Shown here in pieces: positions 1 through 4,840 of a stretch of DNA of 5,490 nt (position 1 is the first letter of the stretch; every line of letters starts with the position of its first letter). The position numbers and the translations under genes were made by a program. The notes beneath the pieces were generated by a model. It did not search any database. It worked only from the letters and a program-made list of their open reading frames with translations, and was not told the DNA's origin. The DNA comes from Rhodobacterales bacterium 34-62-10 (GTDB lineage Bacteria; Pseudomonadota; Alphaproteobacteria; Rhodobacterales; Rhodobacteraceae), in NCBI GenBank assembly GCA_002282555.1, contig NCJR01000152.1, positions 1 through 5,490 of the forward strand, in the 5' to 3' direction.

Positions 1-123
1 GCTGCCCTTGGCGGTAATCGCTCCAGTGGCGAACAGCAGGGCTTCCGTCAGGCTGGTCTTTCCGGCAGCACCGTGACCGACCAAGGCTACAGAACGAAGG
101 GCGTCACTTGTGTATTTGGACAT
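1..123 (-). CDS. EF-G-like translational GTPase (FusA2/EF-G2 type), N-terminal fragment, runs off window
   Basis: Only the first 41 residues lie in the window; the gene continues past base 1. The protein starts MSKYTSDALRSVALVG and carries a Walker A P-loop, GHGAAGKT, at residues 16-23, followed by SLTEALLFATGAI. This spacing and the helix after the loop fit the G domain of elongation factor G relatives. Canonical EF-G has a GHIDAGKTT-like loop, whereas GHGxxGKT is the form seen in EF-G paralogues (EF-G2/FusA2), so I infer a paralogue rather than the main translocase. The ATG at 121-123 is preceded by a good Shine-Dalgarno (AGGGAG, about 6-7 bases upstream). It lies 24 bases after the membrane-protein gene on the same strand, so the two are probably cotranscribed. 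Without the rest of the gene, the exact GTPase subfamily is not certain. The canonical fusA is normally in the str operon with rpsL and rpsG, which is not the context here. Confidence 0.8.
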   Translation of the reverse strand, partial: MSKYTSDALRSVALVGHGAAGKTSLTEALLFATGAITAKGS

Positions 124-147
124 CTTGTTCTCCCTGAACAAATGAAA

Positions 148-471
148 TCAGCGGTTCTTGGCAGCCTCGATGGCTTCGGCAGCCAGTTTTTCTGCAAAAT
201 GCGGACCCAGCCCCAGAATCAGCGCGGTCGCCACCGCCACCAGGGCCACGCCGGCAATCAGCTGGATGGCTGGCCGGCGAAACTCAGGACCACGACTCAT
301 GGCGAACCAGACGGGACCGATTACCGGCAGGAGCAAGACCGGAATGCCGGTCTTCAGCCCGAAGCTGAAGGCAGCAGGAATCGTCCCGATATAGCCGACG
401 AGCAGGAGCACGCCACCGGCAGCCAGCGACAGGGTCGAGGCGACCGCAAAGGCCATGAAGCCCCAGTCCAT
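148..471 (-). CDS. small three-helix inner-membrane protein of unknown function
   Basis: This 107-residue protein is unrecognised. It is strongly hydrophobic, with three likely transmembrane segments at about residues 4-29, 36-58 and 67-90. A basic stretch between the second and third helices (residues 60-66, with R60, R65 and R66) suggests that this loop is cytoplasmic. The C-terminal tail (residues 91-107) is short, charged and probably helical. There is no cleavable signal peptide and no recognisable catalytic motif. The start is the ATG overlapping the preceding stop as TAATG, with AAGGTG upstream as a weak ribosome-binding site, so its translation is coupled to the frame now fused to ctrA. 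The EF-G-like gene starts 24 bases downstream. The hydrophobic pattern, the coupling and the downstream ribosome-binding site support a real gene. A function cannot be given; membership in a family of small uncharacterised membrane proteins is all that can be said. Confidence 0.7.
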   Translation of the reverse strand: MDWGFMAFAVASTLSLAAGGVLLLVGYIGTIPAAFSFGLKTGIPVLLLPVIGPVWFAMSRGPEFRRPAIQLIAGVALVAVATALILGLGPHFAEKLAAEAIEAAKNR

Positions 472-1070
472 TACTTCTTCACCTTCTGCGGGCGCTGCCA
501 GCCGGCCAGCGTCAGCTGCTTGGCCCGAGAGACCGTCAGCGCATCCGGCGGCGCATCCTTGGTCAAGGTCGTGCCCTTGCGCAGGCTGAGCAGTTCCAGC
601 ATCTGATATTCCTTGCCGGTCAGATGCACGCCCTTGCCACCCACATCCACGGTTTTGGCATCGAGATTGACGTTGATCTTGCCGGTGCGGATCACCGATT
701 GGGAATGACCCTTGGACCGGCGGATGATCGCATGGATGCGCGCCACCAGTTCCTCGCGGTGGAAGGGTTTGGTCAGATAATCATCTGCCCCAAAGCCGAA
801 CCCCTTGATCTTGTTGTCTGTATCATCCGCCCCCGACAGGATCAGGATCGGCGTTTCGACCCGTGCCAGGCGCAACTGACGCAGCACCTCATGGCCGTGC
901 ATATCGGGCAGGCCCAGATCAAGAAGGATGAGATCGTAATCGTAGAGCTTTGCAAGATCGATCCCCTCCTCTCCCAGATCCGTCGTATAGACGTTCAGAT
1001 TGGCATGGGTCAGCATCATTTCGATGCTTTTGGACGTGGTAGGGTCGTCTTCAACCAGCAGCACTCGCAT
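471..1070 (-). CDS. ctrA: CtrA cell-cycle response regulator, C-terminally truncated and fused to a foreign tail
   Basis: OmpR/PhoB-type response regulator CtrA, known in alphaproteobacteria as a master regulator of the cell cycle, motility and (in Rhodobacterales) gene transfer agent genes. The receiver domain spans about residues 1-118, with acidic pocket D8/D9, phospho-acceptor D51 in [11 protein letters not shown]79 and K101 in TKPF. The CtrA-specific linker [11 protein letters not shown] (117-127) and the start of the winged-helix domain, including [18 protein letters not shown] (149-166), follow. Identity stops at K171. The expected EMFLNHLYGG segment, the recognition helix and the wing (roughly 60 residues) are missing and replaced by an unrelated 28-residue tail, DAPPDALTV to QKVKK. 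The other two frames of the tail region do not encode the missing part, so this is not a simple frameshift. I chose the ATG at 1068-1070, which has GGAG seven bases upstream; a GTG six bases earlier is possible but unneeded. DNA binding is probably lost. The cause is either a genomic rearrangement or an assembly join. Confidence 0.9.
   Translation of the reverse strand: MRVLLVEDDPTTSKSIEMMLTHANLNVYTTDLGEEGIDLAKLYDYDLILLDLGLPDMHGHEVLRQLRLARVETPILILSGADDTDNKIKGFGFGADDYLTKPFHREELVARIHAIIRRSKGHSQSVIRTGKINVNLDAKTVDVGGKGVHLTGKEYQMLELLSLRKGTTLTKDAPPDALTVSRAKQLTLAGWQRPQKVKK
474..557 (-). pseudogene. orphan 3' end of an unidentified gene, fused in frame to ctrA
   Basis: These 28 codons (residues 172-199 of the fused frame, ending [12 protein letters not shown]) have no counterpart in CtrA. 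They end at a TAATG overlap with the membrane-protein gene. That tight coupling is typical of a native operon, so I infer that they are the last codons of the gene that originally stood upstream of the membrane protein. The tail is basic at its end and has no recognisable motif; I do not know which family it comes from. Its left boundary with ctrA is near base 556, at an 8-base direct repeat. Confidence 0.5.
539..558. repeat. 8-base direct repeat at the ctrA breakpoint
   Basis: GCGCATCC occurs at 539-546 and again at 551-558, separated by GGCG. The second copy covers the last bases that still match a normal ctrA; the first lies just inside the foreign tail. It could be a trace of the joining event (microhomology, short target duplication or slippage) or a chance repeat in GC-rich coding DNA. 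It is far too small to indicate a named element. Confidence 0.4.
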
Positions 1071-1120
1071 CAACACACTCCGTCAAGGATAAGATCACAA
1101 ACCACCCTGACCAATAATAG

Positions 1121-1135
1121 TTAATCCACCGTTAC
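1121..1135 (-). promoter_or_regulatory. near-consensus CtrA-binding box upstream of ctrA
   Basis: On the plus strand this reads TTAA, seven bases, TTAC; on the ctrA strand it reads GTAA-N7-TTAA. It matches seven of eight positions of the known CtrA recognition sequence TTAA-N7-TTAA. It lies 51-65 bases upstream of the ctrA ATG, inside the 92-base gap between sciP and ctrA, which suggests autoregulation as known for ctrA in other alphaproteobacteria. A TATTAT hexamer (1119-1114 on the minus strand) sits one base downstream of the box and could be a -10 element, but no convincing -35 was found. No GANTC methylation site occurs in the gap. The assignment rests on the motif match and its position only. 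Confidence 0.45.
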
Positions 1136-1162
1136 CTTATCCGGGAAAATTATCACCACATC

Positions 1163-1441
1163 TCAGGGTTGTCGATACTTTTGCACGGCCGTTGCGCGCA
1201 GCGCGGCAATACCGTGCTGGCGGACGGCGCTGATCCAGCTGTCGAATTCATCATCGCTCAAGGCGTATCTCTCCAACGCTTCGGCGCGAGAGATCAGACC
1301 GCAGAGCACGGCGCGCACAACCGCGGCCTTGCGGCTGGCGACCCAGCGTGTGGTATCCGCAGGCGGCAGATCAGCGCGTGTCATCACCGACCCGTCAGGC
1401 AGCGTCACTGCCCGCGGACCATCGACCTTTTTCAGAAACAT
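1163..1441 (-). CDS. sciP: SciP, small CtrA inhibitory protein (DUF1153)
   Basis: This 92-residue DUF1153 protein begins MFLKKVDGPRAVTLPDGSVM and continues with TRADLPPADTTRWVASRKAAVV, the conserved core of the family. The rest is a helical Trp/HTH-like domain ending in ALRATAVQKYRQ. In Caulobacter, SciP accumulates after CtrA activation, binds CtrA and blocks transcription of CtrA-dependent promoters; I infer the same role from family membership. I chose the ATG at 1439-1441 because the conserved protein starts there and AAAGGA lies about eight bases upstream; a longer reading frame begins at 1477 but adds twelve residues unlike the family. sciP is transcribed towards ctrA, 92 bases away, and divergently from mnmA. 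A TTAAC half-site for CtrA (1484-1488) lies upstream, too weak to call a box. The gene appears intact, although the ctrA copy next to it lacks the DNA-binding end. Confidence 0.92.
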   Translation of the reverse strand: MFLKKVDGPRAVTLPDGSVMTRADLPPADTTRWVASRKAAVVRAVLCGLISRAEALERYALSDDEFDSWISAVRQHGIAALRATAVQKYRQP

Positions 1442-1506
1442 GCCCGTTTTCCTTTCCATTTGCCGCAGACTGGGCAATTGCGCTTAACAGCCGGTGAAAC
1501 AGGGGG

Positions 1507-1534
1507 TTGAGAGTATCTAGGATTTTCCTATATT
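1507..1534 (+). promoter_or_regulatory. sigma70-type promoter for mnmA
   Basis: TTGAGA at 1507-1512 (five of six matches to TTGACA) and TATATT at 1529-1534 (five of six matches to TATAAT) are separated by 16 bases. Transcription would begin near 1541, giving a leader of about 58 bases before the mnmA ATG. The position in the only gap upstream of mnmA and the good hexamers support the call. No experimental start is known here. Confidence 0.55.
1518..1530. repeat. inverted repeat within the mnmA promoter spacer, possible operator
   Basis: TAGGA at 1518-1522 and TCCTA at 1526-1530 form a perfect five-base dyad around TTT. It lies in the spacer and overlaps the first bases of the proposed -10 hexamer, where a bound protein could block RNA polymerase. 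It is short and AT-rich at the centre, so it may be chance. No known regulator is recognised. Confidence 0.3.
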
Positions 1535-1547
1535 CCTGCAGAGTTTC

Positions 1548-1563
1548 CGGCCCCTGCGGGCCG
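1548..1563 (+). promoter_or_regulatory. GC-rich hairpin in the mnmA leader
   Basis: CGGCCC (1548-1553) and GGGCCG (1558-1563) can pair as a six-base stem with a four-base loop, CTGC. The hairpin would sit a few bases after the predicted transcription start and 35 bases before the mnmA ATG. It has no long U-run after it (CUUUCCCC follows), so it is not a good terminator; mRNA stability or a translational effect is possible. The stem itself is clear, its function is not. Confidence 0.35.
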
Positions 1564-1598
1564 CTTTCCCCAGACGCTTTGCTGAGCATGGAGGCCAG

Positions 1599-2741
1599 AT
1601 GGCCCTCGACACTGATCACCCGCTGAATTCGCTGGGCTTTGCCAAACCGCCCTCGCAGACGCGGGTCGTGGTGGCGATGTCCGGTGGCGTCGACAGTTCC
1701 GTTGTGGCCGCACAACTGGCCGAGGAAGGTTATGACGTGGTGGGCGTCACGCTGCAGCTTTATGATCACGGCGCGGCTCTGGCCAAAAAGGGGGCCTGCT
1801 GCGCGGGGCTGGATATCCATGACGCGCGGCGTGTGGCCGAGACGATGGGATTCCCGCATTACGTTCTGGATTATGAGAACGTCTTCAAGGATGCGGTGAT
1901 CGACGAGTTTGCCGACAGCTATCTGGCGGGGGCGACGCCCGTGCCCTGCATCCGCTGCAACGAGCGCGTGAAATTCAAGGACCTGCTGGAAACCGCCCGC
2001 GATCTTGAGGCCGATTGCATGGCGACGGGACATTATATCCAGCGCAAGATGGGCGCGATGGGGCCTGAGCTGCATGCCGCGGCGGATGCGGCGCGCGATC
2101 AGAGCTATTTCCTGTTCTCGACCACGGCAGAGCAGTTGGATTATCTGCGCTTTCCGCTGGGCCATCTGACCTCCAAGGCCGAGACGCGGGCTTTGGCCGC
2201 GCGCTATGGCCTGCCGGTGGCGGACAAGCCCGACAGTCAGGATATCTGCTTTGTGCCCAATGGCAATTACGCCGCCGTGATCGAAAAGCTGCGCCCCGGT
2301 GCGGCGGAACCCGGCGAGATTGTCGATGTCGATGGCCGGGTTCTGGGGACGCATAAGGGCGTGATCCATTACACCATCGGCCAGCGGCGCGGGCTGGGGA
2401 TCGGTGGGCTGGAGGACCCGCTTTATGTGGTGAAACTGGACGTTGATACCAAGCGTGTCATCGTCGGGCCGAAAGAGATGCTGTCCACCCGCGTGGTGCC
2501 GCTGCGCGAGATCAACTGGCTGGGCGATGCGCCCTTTGACAGTGCAGCCGAGTGGCATGTGGCGGTCAAGGTGCGGTCAACCCGTCCCCCGCGTGAGGCG
2601 GTGATCCGGCCTTTGTCGCCCACCACCGCCACGGTGGAATTGCTGACCCCGGAAGAAGGCGTGTCACCGGGGCAGGCTTGCGTGTTCTATGACCCGAACA
2701 GCAGCCGGGTTCTGGGGGGCGGCTGGATCTGGAAAGGGTGA
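1599..2741 (+). CDS. mnmA: tRNA-uridine 2-sulfurtransferase MnmA
   Basis: This cytoplasmic enzyme of 380 residues makes the 2-thio group of s2U34 in tRNA-Lys, tRNA-Glu and tRNA-Gln, using ATP to adenylate U34 and a persulfide sulfur passed from a cysteine desulfurase relay. The PP-loop SGGVDSS is at residues 28-34. The catalytic cysteines are visible: C117 in PVPCIRC, which matches the nucleophile site, and C217 in SQDICF, the partner that carries the persulfide. The conserved ATGHY (142-146), DQSYFL (167-172) and [13 protein letters not shown] (258-270) blocks follow, then the C-terminal beta-barrel. Length and all key residues are normal. The ATG at 1599 is preceded by GGAGG four bases upstream, slightly close but strong; an ATG at 1588 is out of frame. 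The gene stands alone on the plus strand, divergent from sciP and convergent with lpxB across 57 bases. That gap contains only a weak AACG/CGTT stem followed by T residues. Confidence 0.98.
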   Translation: MALDTDHPLNSLGFAKPPSQTRVVVAMSGGVDSSVVAAQLAEEGYDVVGVTLQLYDHGAALAKKGACCAGLDIHDARRVAETMGFPHYVLDYENVFKDAVIDEFADSYLAGATPVPCIRCNERVKFKDLLETARDLEADCMATGHYIQRKMGAMGPELHAAADAARDQSYFLFSTTAEQLDYLRFPLGHLTSKAETRALAARYGLPVADKPDSQDICFVPNGNYAAVIEKLRPGAAEPGEIVDVDGRVLGTHKGVIHYTIGQRRGLGIGGLEDPLYVVKLDVDTKRVIVGPKEMLSTRVVPLREINWLGDAPFDSAAEWHVAVKVRSTRPPREAVIRPLSPTTATVELLTPEEGVSPGQACVFYDPNSSRVLGGGWIWKG

Positions 2742-2798
2742 ACGCAGCGGTTTTCGCGCCGTAGCCATGAGTATTTTTGGAACGATGAAGCCGTTTTT

Positions 2799-3959
2799 TC
2801 AAGCTGTTGCGGGCAGTCTTTCAAGTATCGCATGAGCGGCGCGCAGACCCGGTGGCGGGCCACCTGCCCCAAGACGCTCCATGGTCAGGCGCATCGCCGC
2901 GTGTTGCGCGTCGGGGGCGCGCATCACGTTCTGGAGGGTGGCGGCGATGTTTTGCGGCGTGCATTCATGGCCCAGACATTCCGGCACGACGCGGGTATCG
3001 GAGACCAGATTGACCAGCGTGACCGTGTCGATCCGCAGCATCCGTCCGATCAGAAAACGACTGATCGGGTTCATGTCATAGGCGATGACCATGGGCGTGG
3101 CATTGGCGGCCAGTTCCAGCGAGACGGTGCCAGAAGCAGCGAGCGCCAGATCAGCGGCGCGGAAAGCGGCACGCTTTTCAGTATGATAGGCGGATGAGTT
3201 CATGCTGTGCGGATCAAGGATGATCGGGGCGCCCGGCCAATTGGCGGTCAAGTCCCGCACCAAGGCGGTGACATTGGGCGTGGTCGGCACCACGATCCGC
3301 AGATCGGGATGATCTTGCATGAGCAGCGCGATGGCCTCGCCGAAACGGGGGGCCAGTCGCGCCACCTCGCCGCGCCGCGATCCGGGCAGGGCCAGCAACA
3401 GGGGTGCTGTGCCGATACCGTGGCGGGCGCGGAAATCCCGCGCCTCGGCTTCGGTCGCCAGGGGTTCGGCCACGACCGGATGGCCCACGAAGTCGCAATC
3501 CATCCCGGCGGCCTGCATATAAGGCGGCTCGAAGGGCAAAAGCGCCAGCACATGGTCGACCACGCGGGCCATCTTGGTCGCGCGTCCCGGTCGCCAGGCC
3601 CAGACCGAGGGGGCCACGTAATGCACTATGCGGATGGTGCTTTGCGCCTTGACCAGTTTGGCCACACGCAGGCAGAAATCGGGGCTGTCGATGGTGATCA
3701 GCACATCGGGTTTGGCGTCAAGGACCGCCTGCGCCGTCTGCGCGATGCGGCGCTTGAGGTGAAAATACTTTGGCAGCACTTCGGCCAGACCCATGATGCT
3801 CAGCTCGTCCATGGGAAACAGGCTGTCCATCCCCTCGGCCTGCATCAATGGACCTCCTACCCCGGAAAAAACAGGCGTTGTCAGTTGCTTGAGGCCCGCC
3901 ATTAACGCAGCCCCAAGCTTGTCGCCCGAAGCTTCGCCCGCGATCAGAAAGACCTTCAT
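2799..3959 (-). CDS. lpxB: lipid-A-disaccharide synthase LpxB
   Basis: Glycosyltransferase family 19 enzyme of 386 residues, acting at the inner membrane. It joins 2,3-diacylglucosamine-1-phosphate (lipid X) to UDP-2,3-diacylglucosamine, releasing UDP and forming the tetraacyl disaccharide-1-phosphate of lipid A. Family motifs appear in order: GEASGD (8-13) in the N-terminal acyl-acceptor domain, IDSPDF (90-95), SVWAWR (118-123), LLPFEP (140-145), VGHP (158-161), LPGSRRGE (191-198) and, in the nucleotide-binding half, SGTVSLELA (276-284), LVNLV (315-319) and PE (326-327). Length is that of the family (E. coli 382). The ATG at 3957-3959 overlaps the lpxI stop as ATGA, so translation is coupled; a run of G residues in the end of lpxI can serve as the ribosome-binding site. 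It is the last visible gene of the lpxA-lpxI-lpxB unit and ends facing mnmA. Confidence 0.97.
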   Translation of the reverse strand: MKVFLIAGEASGDKLGAALMAGLKQLTTPVFSGVGGPLMQAEGMDSLFPMDELSIMGLAEVLPKYFHLKRRIAQTAQAVLDAKPDVLITIDSPDFCLRVAKLVKAQSTIRIVHYVAPSVWAWRPGRATKMARVVDHVLALLPFEPPYMQAAGMDCDFVGHPVVAEPLATEAEARDFRARHGIGTAPLLLALPGSRRGEVARLAPRFGEAIALLMQDHPDLRIVVPTTPNVTALVRDLTANWPGAPIILDPHSMNSSAYHTEKRAAFRAADLALAASGTVSLELAANATPMVIAYDMNPISRFLIGRMLRIDTVTLVNLVSDTRVVPECLGHECTPQNIAATLQNVMRAPDAQHAAMRLTMERLGAGGPPPGLRAAHAILERLPATA

Positions 3960-4840
3960 GCCCCCCGCACCCAGAGGAAGAGGCCGCGTTCATCAAGGAT
4001 GCGCAGCATGGCGTCACGGTCGAGCACGATCACACCACCCGCTTCGATCACGATCCCGTCGAGGCCCGCATCAGCGGCGCGCATGGCGGTGCCGGGGCCG
4101 ATGGTGGGCAGATCGACGCGGCGGTCCTGCTGCGGCTTGGGCGCTTTGACGAGGATTGCGCCGCTGTGGTCAGCGCCCTCGCGCCCGCCCAGCCAATCCA
4201 GCGCCGTGGTGGCCGCATCGGTGATCGCGGTGAAACCCCATGTCAGGGGATCGGGATCAGTGCTGCTCGCCCCGCTACCTAGCCGCGCCAGCATCGCATC
4301 GGTGCCATCCGCGCCTTCACGCGCCAGCACATCGGCGCGCTGGATCACGCAGGCCTGACCGGTATCGCTGCGGCCCATGTCGGCAATCGTGGCCATGCCC
4401 AGACGGGCGGCGGCCTGATGCTGCGGTCCGGGTTGCGCGCGGGTAGGCACGCCCTCGGGCATCAGCAGATCGGGGCAGATGTCATGCGCGGCGCGGATGG
4501 TGAAACCCGCCTCCTCGAACAGGGCGATCACCACGCGCAGCGCGCCATCGTCGCCTTGTGCCAGCGCCTGCATCATGCGCGGCACCAGCGGCAGGGTGGC
4601 GGCGTCGATCATCGCGGGGTCAAGCGCGGGTCGCCCTATCGCGCCCGCCATGCAAATCGCCGTCACGCCGCGCGCCTTGAGGTCGGCGATGAAAGACCCC
4701 AGCCGTTCGACGCGGAAGGTGATGTCAGGCGTCAGATGTTCCGGCGCGAACCCCTCAAGCGCCGCGACCAGCACGGGCGCGCCATGAGCGGCCAGAATGT
4801 GACCGGGCAATTGCCCCCGCCCTGCGATCAGCGCCAGCAT
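3956..4840 (-). CDS. lpxI: UDP-2,3-diacylglucosamine diphosphatase LpxI
   Basis: DUF1009/LpxI family protein of 294 residues. LpxI hydrolyses UDP-2,3-diacylglucosamine to lipid X and UMP, the step done by LpxH in E. coli; many alphaproteobacteria, including Caulobacter, use LpxI. The N-terminal domain starts LIAGRGQLPGHI (4-15), with the conserved MAGAIGRP at 64-71. The C-terminal domain has EGADGTDAMLARLG (175-188), AILVKAPKPQQDRRVDLPTIGPGT (228-251) and GIVIEAGGVIVLDRD (262-276); D243 in VDLPTIGP is probably the residue equivalent to the catalytic aspartate of Caulobacter LpxI. Between TDAMLARLG and AILVKAPKP there is an extra loop (about residues 190-225, with DPLTWGF and DWLGG) longer than I expect for the family, which explains the slightly large size. 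The start overlaps the lpxA stop (TGATG) without a clear Shine-Dalgarno, so translation is probably by re-initiation. The position between lpxA and lpxB agrees with its place in the pathway. Confidence 0.95.
   Translation of the reverse strand: MLALIAGRGQLPGHILAAHGAPVLVAALEGFAPEHLTPDITFRVERLGSFIADLKARGVTAICMAGAIGRPALDPAMIDAATLPLVPRMMQALAQGDDGALRVVIALFEEAGFTIRAAHDICPDLLMPEGVPTRAQPGPQHQAAARLGMATIADMGRSDTGQACVIQRADVLAREGADGTDAMLARLGSGASSTDPDPLTWGFTAITDAATTALDWLGGREGADHSGAILVKAPKPQQDRRVDLPTIGPGTAMRAADAGLDGIVIEAGGVIVLDRDAMLRILDERGLFLWVRGA

Noticed and set aside
471..557. Sequencing frameshift as the cause of the CtrA truncation
   Set aside because: The other two minus-strand frames after base 557 read MRRRMR-stop and [11 protein letters not shown], neither resembling the missing EMFLNHLYGG part, so a single indel cannot restore CtrA.
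73..606. 177-codon open frame on the plus strand across the EF-G fragment, the membrane protein and the tail
   Set aside because: It runs antisense through three coding stretches, is low in hydrophobic residues and has no family resemblance.
1071..1076. Upstream GTG start for ctrA at 1076 (adds M-L)
   Set aside because: The ATG at 1070 begins exactly at the conserved MRVLL and has GGAG at proper spacing.
624..1124. 166-codon open frame on the plus strand opposite ctrA
   Set aside because: It is a complement shadow of the highly conserved CtrA receiver frame.
1442..1477. Longer sciP starting at 1477
   Set aside because: The twelve extra residues do not belong to the DUF1153 family, which starts at MFLKK, and the inner ATG has its own ribosome-binding site.
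1395..2558. 387-codon open frame on the minus strand opposite mnmA
   Set aside because: It is antisense to a fully conserved mnmA, has a His/Arg/Gln-rich composition typical of GC-rich shadow frames, matches no family and also overlaps the start of sciP.
2742..2798. Bidirectional intrinsic terminator between mnmA and lpxB
   Set aside because: AACG (2781-2784) and CGTT (2792-2795) followed by four T residues give only a four-base stem with a seven-base loop, too weak to call, although some termination here is likely because the genes converge.
3207..3905. 232-codon open frame on the plus strand opposite lpxB
   Set aside because: It is a shadow of lpxB with no recognisable domain and a biased composition (rich in Gly, His, Arg, Gln).
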